DNA of 64,000 nt. Origin: Liolophura sinensis (taxonomy: Eukaryota; Mollusca; Polyplacophora; Chitonida; Chitonidae). Location: contig NW_027018099.1 of assembly GCF_032854445.1 (NCBI RefSeq), positions 19,624-83,623 on the forward strand, read 5' to 3'. The translations under genes and the position numbers were made by a program. Under the pieces are notes generated by a model. It saw nothing but the letters and a program-made list of their open reading frames with translations. It had not been told where the DNA came from and did not search any database. Shown piece after piece: positions 1 through 10,027 of this stretch; position 1 is the first letter of the stretch, and every line of letters begins with the position of its first letter.

Positions 1-141
1 GAAAAACTGTTCCAGTGCTACTGGTAAGAGGCTAATCCGACGTATTTTGTCACGAGAAATCGAATGGTGCAAACCGCGTTGCTCTCCGACCAATACTTTT
101 GGCTGTAGCGACAATTGAATGATCATTGATGTCATAGTCAC
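1..141. repeat. Partial satellite unit (3' tail) at the window edge
   Basis: The last 141 bp of a unit whose start lies outside the window. It carries GCTACTGG and GTAGCGACAATTG and runs into the first complete unit without a break. Confidence 0.95.
118..127. other. 10-bp perfect palindrome AATGATCATT inside a larger imperfect dyad
   Basis: AATGATCATT is flanked by GACA on the left (in GACAATTG) and TGTC on the right (GATGTC), giving an imperfect dyad of about 24 bp ending 12 bp before CACGTG. It is conserved in essentially all units. CAATTG (112-117) abuts it. Such dyads can extrude small cruciforms; no function is shown. Confidence 0.5.
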
Positions 142-144
142 GTG
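139..144. promoter_or_regulatory. Perfect CACGTG palindrome (E-box type), one per unit
   Basis: The hexamer CACGTG sits at the unit anchor and is kept in nearly every unit. Exceptions seen: CACGTT at about 14977 and AACGTG at about 47391. CACGTG is the core site of many basic helix-loop-helix factors, but a 6-bp match in a homogenised satellite may be passive, so binding is unproven. Confidence 0.3.
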
Positions 145-417
145 CCCAGCAACGGCTCTTACTCCATGGAAACCAGGGAAATATGCAATTTTTTAACAGC
201 TGCCGATGCCTGGCCCAATTCCGCATCTATTAGAACCTTATTGATGTGGTTCAGTGATCAGTTGTACTTTTTACAGCAGACTGTATCTAGTAGATTGTGT
301 TTTTTATGCACAAATGGTGTGGTTTTTCTACACGTAGATAAAGACATTGAGATTGTCTTGGACTTAAAAGTAAGACAATTGCTGGATGAGTTAAATGGGC
401 TTAGCCCAAAGATTTGA
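142..417 (+). other. Recurrent 91-codon open frame, probably non-coding
   Basis: In class A, A', A'' and C units a frame of 91 codons runs from GTG in CACGTG to TGA in the hairpin loop. The first ATG is at 166 (83 codons). The product has mixed hydrophobic stretches, no recognisable domain and no signal peptide I can defend. In B, D, E, F, G, H, J, K and P units the extra A in TTTTTTAAACAG closes the frame after about 20 codons past the ATG, and in Q an extra T truncates it at 66. A-to-C differences are mostly amino-acid changing (about nine against three silent), as expected without protein-level selection. A transcribed but untranslated satellite is the better reading. Confidence 0.2.
272..285. 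other. Hairpin TACAG-CAGA-CTGTA
   Basis: A five-base-pair stem with a four-base loop, present in most units. The Bq and F classes change the loop or stem edge (TACAACAGA), which breaks one pair, so the stem is not strictly maintained. The preceding CTTTTTACAG also resembles a strong 3' splice site. Confidence 0.45.
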
Positions 418-431
418 CGTCTTCTGGGCTA
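402..431. other. Bulged 11-bp hairpin around GACGTC
   Basis: TAGCCCAAAGA (402-412) pairs with TCTT (420-423) and TGGGCTA (425-431), with C424 bulged and a seven-base loop TTTGACG. The loop contains the stop codon of the 91-codon frame, and GACGTC lies across the loop and stem. TGGGC/GCCCA at 396-408 can form a competing smaller hairpin. Units with AGCCTAAAG lose a G-C pair without a compensating change on the other arm. Confidence 0.5.
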
Positions 432-538
432 CCGAAGGGCACATAACGTATAGTTAAAAGTTGAATATAGTAACGACCAGTCGCGATTGTGCATAGTACA
501 GTGTATCCGATTTCAATTAACAAAAAGACCAGGCAAAA

Positions 539-667
539 ATGCAAAAGTGGAAAAACTGTTCCAGTGCTGCTGGTAAGAGGCTAATCCGACGTATTTTGTC
601 ACGAGAAATCGAATGGTGCAAACCGCGTTGCTCTCCGACCAATACTTTTGGCTGTAGCGACAATTGA
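539..667 (+). other. Recurrent 42-codon ATG frame, basic and with four Cys, probably chance
   Basis: ATG at 539 opens a 42-codon frame ending in TGA at 665-667. It has Cys at residues 7, 27, 31 and 39, a basic centre (GKRLIRR) and a net charge of about +6. An in-frame TAA lies seven codons upstream, so the ATG would be the start. The frame is lost in many units: no ATG where the linker reads AAATTCAAAAG, shifted where it reads GCAAAGTGG, and stopped where it reads TTTGTGACG. No family is recognised. Confidence 0.15.
572..651 (+). other. 5' splice-site-like GGTAAGAG with downstream Sm-like ACTTTTGG
   Basis: GGTAAGAG at 572-579 matches a eukaryotic 5' splice site, and ACTTTTGG at 644-651, 71 bases after the GT, resembles an Sm-binding site although it has C where the canonical site has A or U. 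The arrangement recalls spliced-leader RNA genes, which also occur in tandem arrays, but no known leader sequence is recognised upstream and the E class has lost the GT (TGGGAAGAGG). Chance is likely. Confidence 0.15.
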
Positions 668-690
668 ATGATCATTGATGTCATAGTCAC

Positions 691-1788
691 GTGCCCAGCA
701 ACGGCTCTTACTCCATGGAAACCAGGGAAATATGCAATTTTTTAACAGCTGCCGATGCCTGGCCCAATTCCGCATCTATTAGAACCTTATTGATGTGGGT
801 CAGTGATCAGTTGTACTTTTTACAACAGACTGTATCTAGTACCTTGTGTTTTTTATGTACAAATGGTGTGGTTTTTCTACACGTAGATAAAGACATTGAG
901 ATTGTCTTGGACTTAAAAGTAAGACAATTGCTGGATGAGTTAAATGGGCTTAGCCCAAAGATTTGACGTCTTCTGGGCTACCGAAGGGCACATAACGTAT
1001 AGTTAAAAGTTGAATATAGTAACGACCAGTCGCGATTGTGCATAGTACAGTGTATCCGATTTCAATTAACAAAAAGACCAGGCAAAAATTCAAAAGTGGA
1101 AAAACTGTTCCAGTGCTGCTGGTAAGAGACTAATCCGACGTATTTTGTGACGAGAAATCGAATGGTGCAAACCGCGCTGCTCTCCGACCAATACTTTTGG
1201 CTGTAGTGACAATTGAATGATCATTGATGTCATAGTCACGTGCCCAGCAACGGCTCTTACTCCATGGAAACCAGGGAAATTTGCAATTTTTTAAACAGCT
1301 GCCGATGCCTGGGCCAATTCCGCATCTTTTAGAACCTTATTGATGTGGTTCAGTAATCAGTTGTACTTTTTACAGCAGACTGTATCTAGTACCTTGTGTT
1401 TTTTATGTACGAATGGTGTGGTTTTTCTACACGTAGATAAAGACATTGAGATTGTCTTGGACTTAGAAGTAAGACAATTGCTGGGTGAGTTTAATGGGTT
1501 TAGCCCAAAGACTTGACGTCTTCTGGGCTACCGAAGGGCACATAACTTATAGTCAGAAGTTGAATATAATAATGACCAGTCGCGATTGTAAATAGTACAG
1601 TGTATCCGATTTCAATTAACAAAAAGACCAGGCAAAAATGCAAAGTGGAAAAACTGTTCCAGTGCTACTGGTTAGAGGCTAATCCGACGTATTTTGTCAC
1701 GAGAAATCGAATGGTGCAAACCGCGTTGCTCTCCGACCAATACTTTTGGCTGTAGCCACAATTGAATGATCATTGATGTCATAGTCAC
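691..1788. repeat. Two mixed-class units (A/Bq hybrid; B with C-like tail)
   Basis: Unit 691 begins as class A (AATATGC, TTTTTTAACAG, CTATTAG) but continues as Bq (GTGGGTC, TTACAACAG, ACAAATGG), with the switch between about 790 and 800. Unit 1240 has a B head with the extra A and a tail with GAAGTAAG, GTTTAATGGG and AAAGACTTG, as in class C. Its entry linker carries TTTGTGACG, CGCGCTGC and GTAGTGAC. The same A/Bq hybrid form recurs at 16628. Confidence 0.85.
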
Positions 1789-3985
1789 GTGCCCAGCAAC
1801 GGCTCTTACTCCATGGAAACCAGGGAAATTTGCAATATTTTAACAGCTGCCGATGCCTGGCCCAATTCCGCATCTATTAGAACCTTATTGATGTGGTTCA
1901 GTGATCAGTTGTACTTTTTACAGCAGACTGTATCTAGTACATTGTGTTTTTTATGTACGAATGGTGTGGTTTTTCTACACGTAGATAAAGACATTGAGAT
2001 TGTCTTGGACTTAAAAGTAAGACAATTGCTGGATGAGTTAAATGGGCTTAGCCCAAAGATTTGACGTCTTCTGGGCTACCGAAGGGCACATAACGTATAG
2101 TTAAAAGTTGAATATAGTAACGACCAGTCGCGATTGTGCATAGTACAGTGTATCCGATTTCAATTAACAAAAAGACCAGGCAAAAATGCAAAAGTGGAAA
2201 AGCTGTTCCAGTGCTGCTGGTAAGAGAGTAATCCGACGTATTTTGTCACGAGAAATCGAATGGTGCAAACCGCGTTGCTCTCCGACCAATACTTTTGGCT
2301 GTAGCGACAGTTGAATGATCATTGATGTCATAGTCACGTGCCCAGCAACGGCTCTTACTCCATGGAAACCAGGGAAATTTGCAATTTTTTAAACAGCTGC
2401 CGATGCCTGGGCCAATTCCGCATCTTTTAGAACCTTATTGATGTGGGTCAGTGATCAGTTGTACTTTTTACAGCAGACTGTATCTAGTACCTTGTGTTTT
2501 TTATGTACAAATGGTGTAATTTTTCTACACGTAGATAAAGACATTGAGATTGTCTTGGACTTAGAAGTAAGACAATTGCTGGGTGAGTTTAATGGGTTTA
2601 GCCCAAAGATTTGACGTCTTCTGGGCTACCGAAGGGCACATAACGTATAGTCAAAAGTTGAATATAATAATGACCAGTCGCGATTGTACATAGTACAGTG
2701 TAGCCGATTTCCATTAACAAAAAGACCAGGCAAAAATGCAAAAGTGGAAAAACTGTTCCAGTGCTGCTGGTAAGAGGCTAATCCGACGTATTTTGTCACG
2801 AGAAATCGAATGGTGCAAACCGCGTTGCTCTCCGACCAATACTTTTGGCTGTAGCGACAATTGAATGATCATTGATGTCATAGTCACGTGCCTAGCAACG
2901 GCTCTTACTCCATGGAAACCAGGGAAATTTGCAATTTTTTAAACAGCTGCCGATGCCTCGGCCATTTCCGCATCTTTTAGAACCTTATTGATGTAGGTCA
3001 GTGATCAGTTGTACTTTTTACAGCAGACTGTATCTAGTACATTGTGTTTTTTATGTACGAATGGTGTGGTTTTTATACACGTAGATAAAGACATTGAGAT
3101 TGTCTTGGACTTAAAAGTAAGACAATTGCTGGATGAGTTAAATGGGCTTAGCCCAAAGATTTGACGTCTTCTGGGCTACCGAAGGGCACATAACGTATAG
3201 TTAAAAGTTGAATATAGTAACGACCAGTCGCGATTGTGCATAGTACAGTGTATCCGATTTTAATTAACAAAAAGACCAGGCAAAAATGCAAAAGTGGAAA
3301 AACTGTTCCAGTGCTGCTGGTAAGAGGCTAATCCGACGTATTTTGTCACGAGAAATCGAATGGTGCAAACCGCGTTGCTCTCCGACCAATACTTTTGGCT
3401 GTAGCCACAATTGAATGATCATTGATGTCATAGTCACGTGCCCAGCAACGGCTCTTACTCCATGGAAACCAGGGAAATATGCAATTTTTTAACAGCTGCC
3501 GATGCCTGGCCCAATTCCGCATCTATTAGAACCTTATTCATGTGGTTCAGTGATCAGTTGTACTTTTTACAGCAGACTGTATCTAGTACATTGTGTTTTT
3601 TATGTACAAATGGTGTGGTTTTTCTACACGTAGATAAAGACATTGAGATTGTCTTGGACTTAGAAGTAAGACAATTGCTGGGTGAGTTTAATGGGTTTAG
3701 CCCAAAGATTTGACGTCTTCTGGGCTACCGAAGGGCACATAACTTATAGTCAAAAGTTGAATATAATAATGACCAGTCGCGATTGTGCATAGTACAGTGT
3801 ATCCGATTTCAATTAACAAAAAGACCAGGCAAAAATGCAAAGTGGAAAAACTGTTCCAGTGCTGCTGGTAAGAGGCTAATCCGACGTATTTTGTCACGAG
3901 AAATCGAATGGTGCAAACCGCGTTGCTCTCCGACCAATACTTTTGGCTGTAGCCACAATTGAATGATCATTGATGCCATAGTCAC
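1789..3985. repeat. 4-unit higher-order repeat, copy 1 (A, Bx, P, A/C)
   Basis: Units start at 1789, 2338, 2888 and 3438. The Bx unit has the rare GTGTAATTTTT, and its entry linker has GAGAGTAATCC and GACAGTTG. The P unit has CTCGGCCATTTCC, GATGTAGGTC and TTTTTATACAC. The fourth unit has a class A head and a GAAGTAAG/GTTTAAT tail. All the rare Bx markers return 2,197 bp later, which identifies this block as one copy of a tandemly duplicated 4-unit block. Confidence 0.85.
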
Positions 3986-6177
3986 GTGCCCAGCAACGGC
4001 TCTTACTCCATGCAAACCAGGGAAATATGCAATTTTTTAACAGCTGCCGATGCCTGGCCCAATTCCGCATCTATTAGAACCTTATTGATGTGGTTCAGTG
4101 ATCAGTTGTACTTTTTACAGCAGACTGTATCTAGTACATTGTGTTTTTTATGTACGAATGGTGTGGTTTTTCTACACGTAGATAAAGACATTGAGATTGT
4201 CTTGGACTTAAAAGTAAGACAATTGCTGGATGAGTTAAATGGGCTTAGCCCAAAGATTTGACGTCTTCTGGGCTACCGAAGGGCACATAACGTATAGTTA
4301 AAAGTTGAATATAGTAACGACCAGTCGCGATTGTGCATAGTACAGTGTATCCGATTTCAATTAACAAAAAGACCAGGCAAAAATGCAAAAGTGGAAAAAC
4401 TGTTCCAGTGCTGCTGGTAAGAGAGTAATCCGACGTATTGTGTCACGAGAAATCGAATGGTGCAAACCGCGTTGCTCTCCGACCAATACTTTTGGCTGTA
4501 GCGACAGTTGAATGATCATTGATGTCATAGTCACGTGCCCAGCAACGGCTCTTACTCCATGGAAACCAGGGAAATTTGCAATTTTTTAAACAGCTGCCGA
4601 TGCCTGGGCCAATTCCGCATCTTTTAGAACCTTATTGATGTGGGTCAGTGATCAGTTGTACTTTTTACAGCAGACTGTATCTAGTACCTTGTGTTTTTAA
4701 TGTACAAATGGTGTAATTTTTCTACACGTAGATAAAGACATTGAGATTGTCTTGGACTTAGAAGTAAGACAATTGCTGGGTGAGTTTAATGGGTTCAGCC
4801 CAAAGATTTGACGTCTTCTGGGCTACCGAAGGGCACATAACGTATAGTCAACAGTTGAATATAATAATGACCAGTCGCGATTGTACATAGTACAGTGTAG
4901 CCGATTACAAAAAGACCAGGCAAAAATGCAAAAGTGGAAAAACTGTTCCAGTGCTGCTGGTAAGAGACTAATCCGACGTATTTTGTGACGAGAAATCGAA
5001 TGGTGCAAACCGCGCTGCTCTCCGACCAATACTTTTGGCTGTAGTGACAATTGAATGATCATTGATGTCATAGTCACGTGCCCAGCAACGGCTCTTACTC
5101 CATGGAAACCAGGGAAATTTGCAAGTTTTTAAACAGCTGCCGATGCCTCGGCCATTTCCGCATCTTTTAGAACCTTATTGATGTAGGTCAGTGATCAGTT
5201 GTACTTTTTACAGCAGACTGTATCTAGTACATTGTGTTTTTTATGTACGAATGGTGTGGTTTTTCTACACGTAGATAAAGACATTGAGATTGTCTTGGAC
5301 TTAAAAGTAAGACAATTGCTGGATGAGTTAAATGGGCTTAGCCCAAAGATTTGACGTCTTCTGGGCTACCGAAGGGCACATAACGTATAGTTAAAAGTTG
5401 AATATAGTAACGACCAGTCGCGATTGTGCATAGTACAGTGTATCCGATTTCAATTAACAAAAAGACCAGGCAAAAATGCAAAAGTGGAAAAACTGTTCCA
5501 CTGCTGCTGGTAAGAGGCTAATCCGACGTATTTTGTCACGAGAAATCGAATGGTGCAAACCGCGTTGCTCTCCGACCAATACTTTTGGCTGTAGCGACAA
5601 TTGAATGATCATTGATGTCATAGTCACGTGCCCAGCAACGGCTCTTACTCCATGGAAACCAGGGAAATATGCAATTTTTTTAACAGCTGCCGATGCCTGG
5701 CCCAATTCCGCATCTATTAGAACCTTATTGATATGGTTCAGTGATCAGTTGTACTTTTTACAGCAGACTGTATCTAGTACATTGTGTTTTTTATGTACGA
5801 ATGGTGTGGTTTTTCTACACGTAGATAAAGACATTGAGATTGTCTTGGACTTAAAAGTAAGACAATTGCTGGATGAGTTAAATGGGCTTAGCCCAAAGAT
5901 TTGACGTCTTCTGGGCTACCGAAGGGCACATAACGTATAGTTAAAAGTTGAATATAGTAACGACCAGTCGCGATTGTGCATAGTACAGTGTATCCGATTT
6001 CAATTAACAAAAAGACCAGGCAAAAATGCAAAAGTGGAAAAACTGTTCCAGTGCTGCTGGTAAGAGGCTAATCCGACGTATTTTGTCACGAGAAATCGAA
6101 TGGTGCAAACCGCGTTGCTCTCCGACCAATACTTTTGGCTGTAGTGACAATTGAATGATCATTGATGTCATAGTCAC
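3986..6177. repeat. 4-unit higher-order repeat, copy 2 (A, Bx, P, A'')
   Basis: Units start at 3986, 4535, 5078 and 5628. The Bx and P markers match copy 1. Differences: the linker near 4903-4910 has lost 7 bp (GATTACAAAAAG where most units have GATTTCCATTAACAAAAAG), the Bx unit reads TGTTTTTAATGTAC, and the fourth unit is A'' (GATATGGTTC) with one extra T in its T tract. Confidence 0.85.
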
Positions 6178-7277
6178 GTGCCCAGCAACGGCTCTTACTC
6201 CATGGAAACCAGGGAAATTTGCAATTTTTTAAACAGCTGCCGATGCCTGGGCCAATTCCGCATCTTTTAGAACCTTATTGATGTGGGTCAGTGATCAGTT
6301 GTACTTTTTACAACAGACTGTATCTAGTACCTTGTGTTTTTTATGTACAAATGGTGTGGTTTTTCTACACGTAGATAAAGACATTGAGATTGTCTTGGAC
6401 TTAAAAGTAAGACAATTGCTGGATGAGTTAAATGGGCTTAGCCCAAAGATTTGACGTCTTCTGGGCTACCGAAGGGCACATAACGTATAGTTAAAAGTTG
6501 AATATAGTAACGACCAGTCGCGATTGTGCATAGTACAGTGTATCCGATTTCAATTAACAAAAAGACCAGGCAAAAATGCAAAAGTGGAAAAACTGTTCCA
6601 GTGCTGCTGGTAAGAGGCTAATCCGACGTATTTTGTCACGAGAAATCGAATGGTGCAAACCGCGTTGCTCTCCGACCAATACTTTTGGCTGTAGTGACAA
6701 TTGAATGATCATTGATGTCATAGTCACGTGCCCAGCAACGGCTCTTACTCCATGGAAACCAGGGAAATTTGCAATTTTTTAAACAGCTGCCGATGCCTGG
6801 GCCAATTCCGCATCTTTTAGAACCTTATTGATGTGGGTCAGTGATCAGTTGTACTTTTTACAGCAGACTGTATCTAGTACCTTGTGTTTTTTATGTACAA
6901 ATGGTGTGGTTTTTATACACGTAGATAAAGACATTGAGATTGTCTTGGACTTAAAAGTAAGACAATTGCTGGATGAGTTAAATGGGCTTAGCCCAAAGAT
7001 TTGACGTCTTCTGGGCTACCGAAGGGCACATAACGTATAGTTAAAAGTTGAATATAGTAACGACCAGTCGCGATTGTGCATAGTACAGTGTATCCGATTT
7101 CCATTAATAAAAAGACCAGGCAAAAATTCAATAGTGGAAAAACTGTTCCAGTGCTACTGGTAAGAGGCTAATCCGACGTATTTTGTCACGAGAAATCGAA
7201 TGGTGCAAACCGCGTTGCTCTCCGACCAATACTTTTGGCTGTAGCCACAATTGAATGATCATTGATGTCATAGTCAC
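6178..7277. repeat. Two B units (Bq, Bt)
   Basis: Units start at 6178 and 6728. The first has TTACAACAG and TTTTTCTACAC; the second has TTACAGCAG and TTTTTATACAC. Both contain TTTTTTAAACAG, so the 91-codon frame is closed. The same Bq-Bt pair precedes the Q unit at 10028. Confidence 0.85.
7106..7111 (+). promoter_or_regulatory. AATAAA created by C-to-T change in Q and K' entry linkers
   Basis: Most units read ATTAACAAAAAG; five linkers read ATTAATAAAAAG, giving the canonical polyadenylation hexamer at 7106, 8206, 9856, 37331 and 48869. I noticed no other AATAAA on the + strand. It marks shared ancestry of the Q linkers (left domain) and K' linkers (right domain) more clearly than it marks a working signal. 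Confidence 0.35.
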
Positions 7278-10027
7278 GTGCCCAGCAACGGCTCTTACTC
7301 CATGGAAACCAGGGAAATATGCAATTTTTTAACAGCTGCCGATGCCTGGCCCAATTCCGCATCTATTAGAACCTTATTGATGTGGTTCAGTGATCAGTTG
7401 TACTTTTTACAGCAGACTGTATCTAGTACATTGTGTTTTTTTATGCACGAATGGTGTGGTTTTTCTACACGTAGATAAAGACATTGAGATTGTCTTGGAC
7501 TTAAAAGTAAGACAATTGCTGGATGAGTTAAATGGGCTTAGCCCAAAGATTTGACGTCTTCTGGGCTACCGAAGGGCACATAACGTATAGTTAAAAGTTG
7601 AATATAGTAACGACCAGTCGCGATTGTGCATAGTACAGTGTATCCGATTTCAATTAACAAAAAGACCAGGCAAAAATGCAAAAGTGGAAAAACTGTTCCA
7701 GTGCTGCTGGTAAGAGGCTAATCCGACGTATTTTGTCACGAGAAATCGAATGGTGCAAACCGCGTTGCTCTCCGACCAATACTTTTGGCTGTAGTGACAA
7801 TTGAATGATCATTGATGTCATAGTCACGTGCCCAGCAACGGCTCTTACTCCATGGAAACCAGGGAAATTTGCAATTTTTTAAACAGCTGCCGATGCCTGG
7901 GCCAATTCCGCATCTTTTAGAACCTTATTGATGTGGGTCAGTGATCAGTTGTACTTTTTACAGCAGACTGTATCTAGTACCTTGTGTTTTTTGTGTACAA
8001 ATGGTGTGGTTTTTATACACGTAGATAAAGACATTGAGATTGTCTTGGACTTAAAAGTAAGAGAATTGCTGGATGAGTTAAATGGGCTTAGCCCAAAGAT
8101 TTGACGTCTTCTGGGCTACCGAAGGGCACATAACGTATAGTTAAAAGTTGAATATAGTAACGACCAGTCGCGATTGTGCATAGTACAGTGTATCCGATTT
8201 CCATTAATAAAAAGACCAGGCAAAAATTCAATAGTGGAAAAACTGTTCCAGTGCTACTGGTAAGAGGCTAATCCGACGTATTTTGTCACGAGAAATCGAA
8301 TGGTGCAAACCGCGTTGCTCTCCGACCAATACTTTTGGCTGTAGCGACAATTGAATGATCATTGATGTCATAGTCACGTGCCCAGCAACGGCTCTTACTC
8401 CATGGAAACCAGGGAAATATGCAATTTTTTAACAGCTGCCGATGCCTGGCCCAATTCCGCATCTATTAGAACCTTATTGATGTGGTTCAGTGATCAGTTG
8501 TACTTTTTACAGCAGACTGTATCTAGTACATTGTGTTTTTTTATGCACGAATGGTGTGGTTTTTCTACACGTAGATAAAGACATTGAGATTGTCTTGGAC
8601 TTAAAAGTAAGACAATTGCTGGATGAGTTAAATGGGCTTAGCCCAAAGATTTGACGTCTTCTGGGCTACCGAAGGGCACATAACGTATAGTTAAAAGTTG
8701 AATATAGTAACGACCAGTCGCGATTGTGCATAGTACAGTGTATCCGATTTCAATTAACAAAAAGACCAGGCAAAAATGCAAAAGTGGAAAAACTGTTCCA
8801 GTGCTGCTGGTAAGAGGCTAATCCGACGTATTTTGTCACGAGAAATCGAATGGTGCAAACCGCGTTGCTCTCCGACCAATACTTTTGGCTGTAGTGACAA
8901 TTGAATGATCATTGATGTCATAGTCACGTGCCCAGCAACGGCTCTTACTCCATGGAAACCAGGGAAATTTGCAATTTTTTAAACAGCTGCCGATGCCTGG
9001 GCCAATTCCGCATCTTTTAGAACCTTATTGATGTGGGTCAGTGATCAGTTGTACTTTTTACAACAGACTGTATCTAGTACCTTGTGTTTTTTATGTACAA
9101 ATGGTGTGGTTTTTCTACACGTAGATAAAGACATTGAGATTGTCTTGGACTTAAAAGTAAGACAATTGCTGGATGAGTTAAATGGGCTTAGCCCAAAGAT
9201 TTGACGTCTTCTGGGCTACCGAAGGGCACATAACGTATAGTTAAAAGTTGAATATAGTAACGACCAGTCGCGATTGTGCATAGTACAGTGTATCCGATTT
9301 CAATTAACAAAAAGACCAGGCAAAAATGCAAAAGTGGAAAAACTGTTCCAGTGCTGCTGGTAAGAGGCTAATCCGACGTATTTTGTCACGAGAAATCGAA
9401 TGGTGCAAACCGCGTTGCTCTCCGACCAATACTTTTGGCTGTAGTGACAATTGAATGATCATTGATGTCATAGTCACGTGCCCAGCAACGGCTCTTACTC
9501 CATGGAAACCAGGGAAATTTGCAATTTTTTAAACAGCTGCCGATGCCTGGGCCAATTCCGCATCTTTTAGAACCTTATTGATGTGGGTCAGTGATCAGTT
9601 GTACTTTTTACAGCAGACTGTATCTAGTACCTTGTGTTTTTTATGTACAAATGGTGTGGTTTTTATACACGTAGATAAAGACATTGAGATTGTCTTGGAC
9701 TTAAAAGTAAGAGAATTGCTGGATGAGTTAAATGGGCTTAGCCCAAAGATTTGACGTCTTCTGGGCTACCGAAGGGCACATAACGTTTAGTTAAAAGTTG
9801 AATATAGTAACGACCAGTCGCGATTGTGCATAGTACAGTGTATCCGATTTCCATTAATAAAAAGACCAGGCAAAAATTCAATAGTGGAAAAACTGTTCCA
9901 GTGCTACTGGTAAGAGGCTAATCCGACGTATTTTGTCACGAGAAATCGAATGGTGCAAACCGCGTTGCTCTCCGACCAATACTTTTGGCTGTAGCGACAA
10001 TTGAATGATCATTGATGTCATAGTCAC
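7278..10027. repeat. Q-headed short blocks (Q-Bt and Q-Bq-Bt)
   Basis: Units start at 7278 (Q), 7828 (Bt), 8378 (Q), 8928 (Bq) and 9478 (Bt). Q is a class A unit with a seven-T run before ATGCACG, which shifts the 91-codon frame so that it ends after 66 codons. Each Q here is entered through a linker with ATTAATAAAAAG and AATTCAATAGTGG. Units 7828 and 9478 share AGAGAATTG. Q-to-Q spacing is 1,100 bp, then 1,650 bp, so the blocks are two and three units long. Confidence 0.85.

Larger units (their letters stand above)
142..690. repeat. Complete satellite unit used as the coordinate reference (class A)
   Basis: Landmarks, in order: GTG of CACGTG at 142; CCATGG 164-169; CAGCTG 197-202; CTATTAG class marker near 230; TGATCA 255-260; TACAG/CTGTA hairpin 272-285; bulged hairpin 402-431 containing GACGTC 416-421; ATG of a 42-codon frame at 539; GGTAAGAG from 572; ACTTTTGG 644-651; the next AATGATCATT and CACGTG close the unit. 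The length of 549 bp is three times 183. I see no internal subrepeats. This copy has private changes (TAGTAGATTG and TATGCACAAATGG), so it is a reference for position, not for consensus. Confidence 0.95.

Noticed and set aside
381-422. Hammerhead ribozyme, as found in some satellites
   Set aside because: CTGGATGAG near 382 is close to CTGATGAG but has an extra base, and the required GAAA strand and cleavage-site arrangement are absent. No better match was seen on either strand.
142-690. CENP-B box
   Set aside because: No segment fits the TTCG....A..CGGG core on either strand.
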